Shown piece after piece: positions 41,330 through 51,779 of a stretch of DNA of 64,000 nt. The notes below the pieces were generated by a model, which saw nothing but the letters and a program-made list of their open reading frames with translations, searched no databases and was not told the origin of the DNA. Position 1 is the first letter of the stretch. Each line of letters starts with the position of its first letter. The DNA is from Prionace glauca. Its lineage: Eukaryota > Chordata > Chondrichthyes > Carcharhiniformes > Carcharhinidae. Location of the stretch: positions 33,737,609 to 33,801,608 of the forward strand of contig CM075760.1 in NCBI GenBank assembly GCA_037974335.1, read 5' to 3'. A program made the translations under genes and the position numbers.

Positions 41330-41794
41330 TCAAACTGATCTTGCGAATCCACAAATGTACAGTGCAGTGTCACTCAGCTGTAGAACAGTGACTGTTAAAG
41401 TTGATAATTTTGTGAATTTGTTTAGTTCAGAGGTGAACCGATTTCCGATATTTTTGGCTTTTCCCGAACTGCCACTGGCACTTCTCCACACAATCATCTC
41501 CGGGGCTTCGCCTGGATACTTCCGGTACCAGTACAGATCATACCAGCTTGCTGTTGTCGAATAGTTACATTCAGTTCGGAAAGTCTGTCCCATTTTCAGA
41601 ATGACTGATGACCAATCTTGGGACACAGAATCTTGGCTGGTACCTAGTTAATAGATTGAAAGAACAGCTTCAAGTTAATGGTGAATTATTAAGAACGAAT
41701 ACTTTTGTTCAAAAGTTTGTAGCAGAACAGCCCGTGGACACTTACCGAATGCTAAGTGGGTGAGGGTAATTGAAAAGAAGAATTTGAAATGCAT
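41330..41794 (-). CDS. TCR alpha/delta-type V gene, apparently functional
   Basis: The leader exon 41,794-41,746 starts at ATG, reads MHFKFFFSITLTHLAF and ends at donor CGGTAAGTG (phase 1). The intron is 102 bp. The V exon 41,643-41,330 begins after TTAACTAG and shows TSQDSVSQDWSSV, first cysteine in FRTECNYS, LYWYRKYPGEAPEMIV, GNRFTSELNKFTKLSTLTVTVLQLSDTA and LYICGFARSV. The tyrosine before the second cysteine is replaced by Ile, tolerated in some V domains. The last codon before the heptamer is TGA; because V ends are trimmed during joining this need not inactivate the gene. Confidence 0.88.
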
Positions 41795-42232
41795 GATATC
41801 AAGCAATCCCAGTCACAATATACCTCTCCAATTTGATTTGACTACCAAGATTCTCTGCTTTGCAGGAAAGCCGATGGAGTGTCTTGTATCTTATACTGAG
41901 AAGGTCGCAGTAATATTTGCCAGTGAGAAATCGAATGTGCCGGTTTAAACAAATCAGCAGCATCCAACAGCCGCCTCTGAAATGAATTAGCATATGAAAG
42001 GAAAGAGGGGGGAGCAAGTTTGATTGGATGAAAATACAAGGCATGTTAATTAATTCCCGGGATGTTGTTCTCGCTGGTGTTTCCTCACTTATTTCAAAAC
42101 AAAATCCCAAAAGGGAGACTTCAACCCGATGGACACATGGCTCTTATTAAATATTTGATACAATGCCCCAGCAAGATATTTAGTTTTATAGGGTAAACAA
42201 GGATAACCGATAAGTTGCATCTTGCCAGCACA
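41795..42232. other. 5' flank of the V gene, no further feature
   Basis: This should contain the V promoter (minus strand). I see no unambiguous TATA or octamer; ATGCTAAT at about 41,990 on the minus strand is a weak octamer variant. Confidence 0.3.
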
Positions 42233-42429
42233 CGCATAGAACATAGAACAGAGAACATTACAGCACAGAACAGGCCCTTCGGCCCACGATGTTGCGCTGA
42301 CCAGTTACAAAAACAATGACCCACTAACCTAAACCAATCCCTTTTTGTCCATAAACCTATCCACGGATCTCTTAAATGCCCCCAAACTAGGCGCATTTAC
42401 AACTGCAACAGACAGGACATTCCAATCCC

Positions 42430-44463
42430 TCACCATCCTCTGGGTAAAGAACCTACCCCTGACATCCGTCCTTTACTACCACCCCTTAATTTAAAACCAT
42501 GCCCACTCGTGCTAGATTTCTCCATCAGAGGAAAAAGGCTATTACAATCCACCCTATCTAAACCTCTAATCATCTTATATGTTTCAATAAGATCCCCTCG
42601 CAGCCTCCTCCTTAACAGCGAAAAAATCCCCAAATCTCTCAGCCTCTCCTCATAGGACCTCCCCTCCATACCAGGCAACATCCTGGTAAACCTCCTCTGC
42701 ACCTTCTCCAAAGCCTCCACATCCTTCCTGTAATGTGGGGACCAGAACTGCACACAGTACTCCAAGTGCGGCCGCACCAGAGTTGTGTACAGTTGCAACA
42801 TGACGCTGCGACTCCTAAATTCAATCCCCCTACAAATAAACGCCAAGACACCGTATGCCTTCTTAACAACCTTATCTACTTGACTCCTAACTTTCAGGGA
42901 TCTATGTACACATACACCTAGATCACTCTGCTCATCCACACTATTCAAAGTCCTCCCATTAGCCCTATACTCGACACATCTGTTATTCCTACCAAAGTGA
43001 ATTACCTCATACTTCTCCGCATTAAACTCCATCCGCCACCTCTCGGCCCAGCTCTGCAACCTGTCTAAGTCTTCCTGCAAACTATGACACCCTTCATCAC
43101 TATCTACCACACCTCCGACTTTGGTGTCATCAGCAAATTTACTAATCCACCCAACTATACCCTCATCCAGATCATTAATAAAAATTACAAACAGCAATGG
43201 CCCCAAAACAGATCCCTGAGGCACACCACTTGTAACCGAACTCCATGATGAATATTTACCATCAACCACCACCCTCTGTCTCCTATCCGCTAGCCAATTC
43301 CTGATCCAATTCCCTAGATCACCCCCAATCCCATACATCTGCATTTTCTGTAGAAGCCTACCATGGTGAACCTTATCAAACGCCTTACTAAAATCCATAT
43401 ACATCACGTCCACTGCCTTACCTCCATCCACCTCTTTGGTCACTTTCTCAAAAAACTCAATAAGGTTAGTAAGGCACGACCTACCCGCCACAAAACCATG
43501 CTGACTATCTCCAATCAATTCATTGCTCTCCAAATAACTATAAATCCTATCCCGAATAATTTTTTCTAAAACCTTGCCCACAACAGAAATGAGACTCACC
43601 GGTCTATAATTCCCGGGGAAGTCTCTGTTCCCCTTCTTAAACAATGGGACAACATTCGCTAACCTCCAATCTTCCGGTGCTATACCAGAGGCCAACGACG
43701 ACCTGAAGATCAGAGCCAGAGGCTCTGCAATCACTTCTCTTGCCCCCCAGAGAATCCTGGGGTAAATCCCATCCGGACCAGGGGACTTATCAATTTTCAG
43801 ACCCTCCAGAATATCTAGCACATCCTCCTTATCAACTGCAACACTGTCAATTCTACTCTCCTGCAATCTAGTGTCCTCCTCAGCTATATCCATGTCCCTC
43901 TGCGTGAACACCGAAGAGAAATATTGTTTCAATGCCTCTCCAATCTCCTCCGGTTCCACACATAACTTCCCTCTGCTGTCTATAACTGGCCCTAAACTTG
44001 CCCTAACCAACCTTCTGTTCTTGACATACTTATAGAACGCCTTAGGATTCTCCTTAACCCTATCAGCCAAAGTCTTCTCATGTGCTCTTTTAGCCCTTCT
44101 TAGCTCACTCTTCAACTCCCTCCTAGCCAATCTAAAGTTTTCTAGTGCACTACCCGAGCCCTCATGTCTCATCCGAACATAAGCCTCCTTTTTCCTCTTA
44201 ACCAACGAGAAAACTTTTTTGGTGCACCACGGTTCCCTAGCCCTACCAATTACTCCTTGCCTGACAGGGACATACCTATCACGGACTCGCAGTAGCTGCT
44301 CCTTGAAAAAACTCCACATTTCAGACGTTCCCAGTCCCTGTAATCTCCTAGTCCAACCTATGCTTCCTAATTCTCTTTTAATAGCCTCATAATTACCCTT
44401 GCCCCAGCTAAAACTACTGACCCGAGGTTCATCCCTATCCCTTTCCATCACTAAGGTGAACAT
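42430..44463 (-). CDS. CR1 reverse transcriptase (677 codons)
   Basis: This is the RT part of CR1 ORF2, which copies element RNA at the nicked target. Visible in order: DKSPGPDGIYPRIL (about residue 237), [65 protein letters not shown], the catalytic [18 protein letters not shown] and the C-terminal YCVQFWSPHYRKDVEALEKVQRRFTR block. Its last about 15 residues (SKGRMSGVGSLPRGW) are out of register with sister copies, which continue YRTDVRGRFFTQRVV, so one frameshift lies near 42,480. The N-terminal endonuclease is in other frames upstream. Confidence 0.9.
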   Translation of the reverse strand: MFTLVMERDRDEPRVSSFSWGKGNYEAIKRELGSIGWTRRLQGLGTSEMWSFFKEQLLRVRDRYVPVRQGVIGRAREPWCTKKVFSLVKRKKEAYVRMRHEGSGSALENFRLARRELKSELRRAKRAHEKTLADRVKENPKAFYKYVKNRRLVRASLGPVIDSRGKLCVEPEEIGEALKQYFSSVFTQRDMDIAEEDTRLQESRIDSVAVDKEDVLDILEGLKIDKSPGPDGIYPRILWGAREVIAEPLALIFRSSLASGIAPEDWRLANVVPLFKKGNRDFPGNYRPVSLISVVGKVLEKIIRDRIYSYLESNELIGDSQHGFVAGRSCLTNLIEFFEKVTKEVDGGKAVDVMYMDFSKAFDKVHHGRLLQKMQMYGIGGDLGNWIRNWLADRRQRVVVDGKYSSWSSVTSGVPQGSVLGPLLFVIFINDLDEGIVGWISKFADDTKVGGVVDSDEGCHSLQEDLDRLQSWAERWRMEFNAEKYEVIHFGRNNRCVEYRANGRTLNSVDEQSDLGVCVHRSLKVRSQVDKVVKKAYGVLAFICRGIEFRSRSVMLQLYTTLVRPHLEYCVQFWSPHYRKDVEALEKVQRRFTRMLPGMEGRSYEERLRDLGIFSLLRRRLRGDLIETYKMIRGLDRVDCNSLFPLMEKSSTSGHGFKLRGGSKGRMSGVGSLPRGW

Positions 44464-45312
44464 AATCGAATTGTGGCACTATCACCAAAATGCACACCAA
44501 CTTCCAAGTCTAGCACCTGGTCTGGCTCATTTCCCAGCACCAAATCCAATATAGCCTCACCTCTAGTTGGCCTACCTACGTACTGAGTTAAAAAAACCTT
44601 CCTGCACGCATTGTACAAAAACTGACCCCTCTAACGAGCTAGAGCTATAACAATTCCAGTCAATATTAGTAAAGTTAAAATCCCCCATAACAATTACCCT
44701 ATTACTTTCACTCCTAACCAGGACCATCTCCGCAATCCTTTCCTCAACCTCTCTAGAACTTTTAGGAGGTCTATAAAAGGCTCCCGACAGGGTGACCTCT
44801 CCTCTCCTATTTCCATACTACCTCAACAGACAAGTCCTCATCAAACTTCCTCTCTGACACTGTGATACAATCCCTGACCAATAATGCTACCCCTCCCCCC
44901 TCCTACCTGCTTCTCTACTCCGACTAAAACATTTGAACCCCGGGACCTGCAGCAACCATTCGTGCCCCTGCTCTATCCACGTCTCTGAAATGGCCACAAC
45001 ATCGAAGTCCCAGGTACTGATCCACGCTGCAAGTTCATCCACTTTATTGCGAATAGTCCTCGCATTAAAGTATACGCATTTCAAACCCTGCTCCACCCCA
45101 CCCCTGCGATGCTGTGCATTGCAGTCCCCATCTATGCCCCCCTCACTTTCAACCCTTCTACTCAGGATCCCACCCCGCCCCTCCGAATCAGTTTAAACCT
45201 AACTGGATAGCCTTAGCAAATTTACCCCCCAGGATATTGGTCCCCCTCTGATTCTGGTGTAGACCATCCCTTTTATAGAGGTCCCACCTTCCCCAGAATG
45301 AGCCCCAATTGC

Positions 45313-46102
45313 TCAAGTACCTGAACCCCTCCTCCTGCACCAACCCCTCAGCCACGAGTTCAAACTTTCCCTCTCTCTATTCCTCTCTAAACTATCCCGT
45401 GGCACAGGCAAGAGTCCGGAGATAACTACTCTATCAGACTTGGCCTTTAGCTTCCACCCCAACTCCATAAATCTCTGCTTAATATCCCCTTCCCTTAACC
45501 TCCCTATGTCATGTGTCCCCACATGAACTATAACTTGTGGTTGATCTCCCTCTCCCTTAAGAGTCCTGAATACCCTTTCTGATACATCCCGGACCCCAGC
45601 CCCTGGTAGGCAACACATCAACCCTACCTTTACTTCCAACTCTCTTATCTGTCCCTTTAACTGTGGAGTCCCCAATCACGAGGCCCAGTCTTTTACAGCC
45701 CTTAACCTCCTGAGCTTTCACATTAGGCTCACCCCCAGCAGCCTGCTCCCTTTGGCTATCCCCAGTTGATTCCTCCTCAACTGTAGCCTCCAGGACCGAA
45801 AACCTATTTTGGAGGGGAACAGCCCCAGGGGATTGTACCCCCGATTGCTTCTTTCCCCTCTTCCTGGCAGTGACCCAAGACTCATTTCTCGGAGTGACTA
45901 TCTCCTTATAACTCCTATCGATGTCCGCCTCCGCCTCCCGAATTATGCGGAGTTCCTCTAACTCCATCTCCAGCTCCTTTACACACTCCTCCAGAAGCTG
46001 CAATCTAACACACTTCCTACAAGTAAAATCACCTGAAACACTACTAGATTCCCTCACCACATACATCCCACAGGAGATGCGGCTTACTGCCTGAACTGCC
46101 AT
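45313..46102 (-). CDS. CR1 ORF1, esterase-containing, one frameshift
   Basis: ORF1 proteins of CR1 bind RNA and carry an SGNH-type esterase of uncertain role. Frame 1 (46,102-45,557) has SGDFTCRKCVRLQLLEECVKELEMELEELR (two of the zinc-finger cysteines followed by a heptad-rich helix) and the catalytic-serine motif LGLVIGDSTVKGTDKRV. Frame 2 (45,675-45,313) continues with PQVIVHVGTHDIGR, where sister families have GTND, and VVISGLLPVPRD. One frameshift between 45,557 and 45,675 separates them. Confidence 0.8.
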
Positions 46103-46520
46103 CCCTGAAGCAATTACCAGCAGAAAAATAAAACTAAAATAAAAAAAACTTCCCCCACACTTATAATTAGGTTAGAGGAGGCGGGAGGGTGGGATTCTCT
46201 ACCAGTGTAGAGGATCGGGTATCCTCTCTACACTAATTTATAGGGTTCGGGCCCCGAGAAAAAAAACCTACAACTACCAGCAAGCGTCCTAGTGACGACT
46301 TCCTGTTTCTAACTAATTTTAAAAAAAACTGCCAAAACTCTCAACTTTAAAACTATAAATAAAACGTTAAACAATAAAAACAGAAAAATGTACCTGTTTG
46401 CTGCCTCCTCTCACGCCCAAAAATCGCTGCCTCTCGATACTGCTCCTCAGGAACAATGAGGAGCATATCCAAAACCCAAAAATATTCCGCACGAATTCAA
46501 CCCACACTCACTTTATATAT

Positions 46521-47157
46521 ATTGGTATGTTGAATGTATGTTGGTATGTATGTTGGTATGTTGACACTTGACCCTCGTTTATTATGGAAGTGAGACATTC
46601 AGGTGTATAACTTCCACCATTTACAGGAAAGTGCAAAAGATCCGCAGTGAGTCTCGATTCCCTCATCTGTCATCTGCTTTTCCTTTTTCTTCGTGATGAA
46701 GAACGATTTAAAAAATCTGTGAAATGTGTGCCATTTCCTTTAGTTCACTTATATTATCACTTATGTCTGTCTTTTTGAGCACGCACTACTATCAGGTATT
46801 TCAGATGGTGATTAACCATATTATTCTCCAACTATAAACCCATTGAATTCTGTGTAGACTGATCCAGATGCGATTATCTGCCCGCTGTCAAAATCGAACT
46901 TCCTTGTCAGTGCGTCAAAGAAAAGCGTTTCTTATTTCAGAGAAAGCATTTGAGGATGAAGTCAGAGCAATGATAATATGCCTTTAACATAAAGGTTCGC
47001 AAAAGTGTTGAGCAACAAACTGTAAATAAGCAGTTTTCCATTAACAAGTGGCAAATATTCAGACAAGAACTTTGAAGGCCGAAGTGGAGAAGGGTTCCAT
47101 GTGAACAGCAGTTGAACATGGGTCAGTCGGTCCTAAGACATGAAAAAGCTTAACGAA
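46521..47157. other. No gene; left part of the tRNA-Val tandem unit
   Basis: Sequence at about 46,790-46,920 (TTTTTGAGCACGCACTACTA, TGTGTAGACTGATCCAGATGC) recurs at 47,680-47,840 as part of a degenerate tandem duplication that includes the tRNA-Val copies. Confidence 0.6.
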
Positions 47158-47230
47158 CGTTTCTGCTCGGTTTCGAACCGGGGACCAGTCGCGTGTTAGG
47201 CGAACGTGATAACCACTACACTACAAAAAC
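47158..47230 (-). tRNA. tRNA-Val (AAC)
   Basis: Minus-strand 73-nt sequence with a Val tRNA body: GTAGTGTAGTGGTTATCACG (A box/D arm), anticodon region CGCCTAACACG with anticodon AAC, and B box GGTTCGAAACC. The 7-bp acceptor stem pairs (GTTTTTG with CAGAAAC, one G-U). One T-stem mismatch (C-A) makes it slightly imperfect, so it could be a functional minor copy or an early pseudogene. Confidence 0.7.
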
Positions 47231-47567
47231 AGGATGACGGGGTAGTTGGAGCAAGCCTGCCTGTCTGCAATGTTCAACTACGCTGTGTTGCTGTTGGTTC
47301 CGATGGTCAGACTGAGAGCCCATGTCACTTAACTCAGGAAGACAACCGTTACTTTCAATCTGATTGTACGACCTAACCCGAACATCAATATTTAAAAGTA
47401 TTCGTGTCGCAAATATCTAAGGGAGCAATGATTTCTACCCATTTTTTATCCCATGATTCTCATCTTCCTTCGAATAACGTAACCGCGACACTGAATTCGC
47501 ATGAGGTTTAGCAATGAACTTACATCATGTACAGTTCGCTCATGCTTAATGAGAACGACCCAACAAT

Positions 47568-47640
47568 GCTTCTGCCCGGTTTCGGACCCCAGATCTTTAT
47601 GCTTGTGAGATGAACGTGACAACCACTACACTAAAGGAAA
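47568..47640 (-). pseudogene. tRNA-Val (CAC-like) pseudogene
   Basis: Same family as 47,158: TAGTGTAGTGGTTGTCACGTT is kept. The anticodon arm reads ATCTCACAAGC (CAC) and the B box is altered to GGTCCGAAACC. Several acceptor and anticodon-stem pairs are lost. Confidence 0.7.
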
Positions 47641-47971
47641 AGCTGTTACCTGTATTGCAATATCACCTGTACCTGTATTTTTGAGCACACAATACTACGA
47701 GACATGTTTCAAGTGGTGATTAACTATGTTAGCCTGCACCCATTAACCCATTAAAGTCTGTTGTAGACTGAACGAAATGCTAATATGCGCACGTTGTCAA
47801 AATAGCAACGTTTCTTGCCTGCCAGTGCGTCAAAATATTCAATATTTATTTTACAGGAAGCATTTGAGGCCGACGTCAAGCAAAGATAATATGAATCGGG
47901 ATTCGGATAATGGCCAGCAACAAACTGAAATCATGCAGATTCTTCTCAGCCGAAATGAAAAACCTTAATGC

Positions 47972-48028
47972 ATTCTTCTGCCCAGTTTGGGATCAGGGTC
48001 CTTGACAAGCACTACACTCCAGAAATAA
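47972..48028 (-). pseudogene. tRNA-Val relic, truncated
   Basis: Third and most decayed member. GAGTGTAGTGCTTGTCAAGG and the acceptor-side CTGGGCAGAAG remain, with the middle shortened by about 16 nt. Confidence 0.55.
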
Positions 48029-48551
48029 ATGACAGCATATCGCCGCTAGTCGGCCTGATCACAATACTCAACTCCACTGCGTTGCTGCAGGTTGGCATGG
48101 TCAGAATGAGAACCCATGCCACTTAGTACAAGAACACATTCGTTCCGTTCAAACTGATGGATCAGCTTATCTTGTAATTCCAAATTTAAAAGCGTTCCTC
48201 CAGCAAATGTCTCGGGGAACTCAATGATTTAAAACTCAATTGTTTTAGTTCAGAGTTCAGAAGATGTTGAGTAATATTCTGCCCGATGATGACAGGTTCA
48301 TTCTTGTCCAGCTCACAGCTCCTTTGTCTTACATTTCATCCAATCAGCTCCGAGTATCTTCAGCCTCCAATTCATGACGTCAGAGAGAGGACGTCAGAGA
48401 GAGGAGCAGGAACCATTTGAATCTGATCTCAGAACAATGAGCTGTACAGAAGAACTTCAGAGAATAGGGAAGAGGAGTTGCAATACACCATTTGCTCCTT
48501 CATTAGGGCCGGTTCTGCCATTCAGTAAAACCATCGTTTATCTCTCTCACA

Positions 48552-49480
48552 GTAAGACGTCTCACAACATCAGGTTAAAGTCCAGGAGGTTTACTTTGTA
48601 GCACGAGCTTTCGGAGTACTGTTCCTTAATGAGGCGAATTGAGTTTAAAAACAGGGCACATTTAAACACAGACTCAATTGCAAAATAATGGTTGGAATGC
48701 GAGTCTTAACAGGGAATCAAGTCTTTACAGGTACATACAATGCGATGGAGAGGGGGATAATGACATGTCAAAGCGGTGTGAATTGTCGCTAACCAGGCCA
48801 GTTAGTAGGATTTTGCAAGCCCAGACCAAATTGTGGGGGTTAGACGTCGTGTAACATGACCCCAAGGGCCTGGTTGAAAGGTTCTCATGTGTATGGAATT
48901 TGGCTATCAGTTTCTGCTCAGCCATTCTGCGTTGTCGTGCGTCTTGAAGGCCGCCTTGGAGAACGCTTACCCGAAGATCAGTGGCTGAATGCCTGTGACC
49001 GCTAATGTGTTCCCCAGCATGAAGGGAATACTCTTGCCTGGTGATTGTCGAGTGATGTTGATTCATCTGTTGTGGCAGCGTCTGCATGGCCTCGGCGATG
49101 TACCATGCTTCAGGACATCCTTTCCTGCAGCGCGTGAAGTAGACAATTTTGGCCGAGTTGCATGTGTATGTACCGTCTATCTTGTGCATTCTGTTCTCAC
49201 CTGTGATGTTGGCATCCACGTCGATGATTCAACGCGTCTTGCAGAGGTGGCAGCAGCAGGCTTGTGTGGGGTGTGGTGTTCACTGTTCCCTTGAAGGCTG
49301 GTTAGTTTTCTAAGAACAATGGTCTGTATGAGGTTGCTTTGTTATTTGAAGGCGAGGAGTGGGGTCATTGAGATGGCCTCCGCGAGATATTCGTCTTCAT
49401 CAATGATATGCTGAAGGTCTCCGAAGAAGATGTCATAGCTTCTCCATCGCGAACAAGGTGTCTTGTTGTCTGCACTCTAG
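48552..49480 (-). mobile_element. Penelope-like element, 3' portion with GIY-YIG endonuclease
   Basis: The left end CAGTAAGACGTCTCACAACA is the element terminus. On the minus strand 49,219-48,725 is a 164-codon frame with TCNSAKIVYFTRCRKGCPEAWYIAEAMQTL, corresponding to the VVYL..C..C..YIGET core of GIY-YIG nucleases, and LHAGEHISGHRHSATDLRV. The Gly of YIGE is Ala here. RT remnants may continue to about 49,480. It is truncated at its 5' side. Confidence 0.8.
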
Positions 49481-49497
49481 GGATGTAGTATAGAACC

Positions 49498-49745
49498 CTA
49501 CAGAGCATAGAACCCTACAGTGCAGAAACAGGCCCTTCGGCCCATCGAGTCTGCACGGAACACAATCTCACCCAGACCCTATCCCCATATCCCTACACAT
49601 TTACCTGCTAATCCCTCTAACCTACACATCCCAGGACACTAAGGGGCAATTTTGGCATAGCCAATGAACCTAACCCGCACATCTTTGGACTGTGGGAGGA
49701 AACCGGAGCACCCGGAGAAAACCCACGCAGACACGAGGAGAATGT
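49498..49745 (-). mobile_element. SINE-like repeat (family A)
   Basis: From AGAACCCTACAGTGCAGAAA to GCAGACACGAGGAGAATGTG; the tRNA-like head is missing. Confidence 0.75.
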
Positions 49746-49937
49746 GATATAAATTTGTCATCACCGCTACCACAGGAAGCAATTGACGTCATATCTGGTG
49801 CTGCCAGGAAACTGAATAAATGGAGTAAGACAAAGTCATAAATCTCATTCAGCCTCCTCCACCATTTAATAAGATCATGAAAAAATAAAGTCACCTTAGT
49901 CCCAACTGAACATATGTTGTTATTTATTCATCTGATA

Positions 49938-50040
49938 ATAAAAGGAAAATGCTGCGGATGCTGGAAATCTGAAATTAAAAACAAAAAGTGCTGGATCAAC
50001 TGAAGTAGTCTGGAGAAAACGGAGTGAACATTTCAAATCT
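49938..50040 (+). repeat. Family C repeat
   Basis: GGAAAATGCTGCGGATGCTGGA and GAACATTTCAAATC landmarks. Confidence 0.55.
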
Positions 50041-50716
50041 AAATAATTATCCTCCAGGGATATTCATCTTATTTGTTTCCCTTTGGATTAAGATGTTATA
50101 CAAAGGTAAACGGAACAGTTTAAAAGCTGTGGACATTTTTTATTAGGTAGCTGAAAATGCTCGAAGAGCCGAAAGGCCCAATTCTGACCATATTTCCCAT
50201 ATTCTAATTAGTGCGGACAAGGCGATGGTTATGGTGATGTGAATGTGTCAGCGCGGCTGGACGAGCTAAGGTATAATTTCAGTTTCTAGTGCGTGTGGCG
50301 ATTCTGCTTCAGTTCCTGCCTCTGACAAATTTCCAGCTGGTTTTGTCTTTGAGGCGTGCTTGTATCTCCTGAGGCCTCTATCACTCTCTGTGTGTGACTC
50401 AGCTCACCGATGTGAACACGTTTATCTTTTTCCAACACAAACCTGATTCACATTAGTTCAAAAGGTCATGTCAAAATGTTTCGGACAAAAGTAGTTAAGG
50501 TGAAAGATGTAAGATGCGTTTGTTATGCTTAGAAGGAGCTGCAACAAAAAATGTGAATGATGTTAATGGTGATTCTCAGGAGTGCATTGTAAGCTTGGCG
50601 ATTTTGCAGGTCGAGTATCTTTTACATTTTCAAATCAGAACAATATGAGATGCCATTTGGGAAAGCGCATTTACTGTCCGCTTATTCTCGGACTTGAAGG
50701 AGTTCTGGCGCAACTT
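50041..50716. other. No gene recognised upstream of tRNA-Lys
   Basis: No exon or repeat that I can name. Confidence 0.4.
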
Positions 50717-50789
50717 GCCCGACTATCTCAGTCGGTAGAGCATAAGACTTTTAATCTTAGGGTCGTGGGTTCGAGCCCCACGTTGGGCG
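50717..50789 (+). tRNA. tRNA-Lys (UUU)
   Basis: A 73-nt gene folding fully: acceptor GCCCGAC/GTTGGGC with one G-U, A box/D arm TATCTCAGTCGGTAGAGCA, anticodon stem AAGA/TCTT around loop CTTTTAA (anticodon TTT), and B box GGGTTCGAGCCCC with a perfect T stem. The body is that of the vertebrate tRNA-Lys(CUU) family, so the anticodon looks like a CTT-to-TTT change. A TTTATTTT stretch follows at 50,792, a weak Pol III terminator. Confidence 0.92.
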
Positions 50790-51239
50790 CCTTTATTTTA
50801 AAACGTTGCTGTTTTCCTGAGTGAGCTCCAGCTCTCCATTTCTCCGACAGTGCCACTGCTGAAAATGATTTTTTCTCCATGCCGCTTTGTTAATCCCTCA
50901 GTTATTATTTTGTGAATGAAATGTGCCCCCATCCTTTGGAAGTCGGAGAGTTTAGTGCTTAATTCAATAAGAAGCTTTTTTTCAAATCGTTTAGCATCAG
51001 ATTTGGACCCAGATCTGGGAAATACTTGTGTCATTGGGAAAAATAAAATCTATCCCATTATTAGCGGGATTTTATCTTGTATCATCATTTCTATCGTCAA
51101 GGCTTCCCAACCTATCATTGTCCTTTTCCTGTTCTTGATTTTCTGAGCATGACATTTCGAATTCAACGCAAAATGGTACAATTCCGTGATTTTCACACAA
51201 CAAATTAAATAACAGTTGTTGCACAACAATAAATTTTCG
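50790..51239. other. No gene recognised
   Basis: Open frames of under 80 codons without motifs. Confidence 0.4.
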
Positions 51240-51715
51240 TCACGGGCATTCGGCCTCTGACCTTCGGGTAAGCATTCCCCAAGGCGGCCTTCACCACACA
51301 CGACAGCGCAGAGTCGCTGAGCAAAGACTGATAGCCAAGTTCCGCACACATGAGGACGGTCTCAACCGGGATTTTGGGTTCATGTTGCACTATCTGTAAC
51401 CCGAATGACTTGCCTGGGTTTGCAAAACCTCATTTACTGTACTGTCTGGAGACAATACACATCTCTTCATCCTGTGATCAGTGTTCCTTCCACTCACATT
51501 GTCGGCCACTTTAAGACTTGAACAGCAGGTTAGGTGTAAGGATTCGCATTCTAATCAGTAATCTCTAAACTGTCTGTGCTGTTATATGCTCTGCCTGAGG
51601 CCAGAACTCTCCATCCACCTGACGATGAGGGAAACCTCGAAAGCTTGTGAGTTTACTATCAAATAAATCAGTTGGACTTAAACCTGGTGATGGCAGACCT
51701 CTTACTTTATTCAGC
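51240..51715 (+). mobile_element. Penelope-like element, 5'-truncated
   Basis: The plus strand carries the end of the endonuclease frame (SLSKD-x-IAKFRTHEDG with MLHYL-stop at 51,401) and the 3' region to TTGGACTTAAACCTGGTGATG at 51,675-51,700. Older than the 4,206 copy. Confidence 0.7.
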
Positions 51716-51779
51716 CCATTCAGAGTACAGTTAAGAGTCAACCAAATTCCTATGGATTTGGAGTCACCTGTCGGTCCGA

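Larger units (their letters stand above)
42233..46520 (-). mobile_element. Long CR1-clade LINE (about 4.3 kb), ORF1, endonuclease and RT
   Basis: The most complete retroelement in the window. In minus-strand order: 5' UTR to about 46,103; ORF1 (46,102-45,313) in two overlapping frames; endonuclease (from 45,096, with CVYFNARTIRNKVDELAAW and VVAISETWI) in pieces; RT ORF 44,463-42,430; 3' UTR; and a tail of CATAGAACATAGAAC type at 42,234. ORF1 has a zinc-finger-like CxxC segment with a coiled coil and an SGNH esterase (VIGDST, then VHVGTHD and VISGLLPVPR), as known for CR1. A handful of frame breaks make it inactive, but it is young. Confidence 0.92.

Noticed and set aside
13740-41794. TCR constant-region or conventional delta/alpha J segments
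   Set aside because: I searched for FGxGT-type J motifs with RSS and for a constant Ig domain with connecting peptide; only the NAR-type DGxGT J segments were found.
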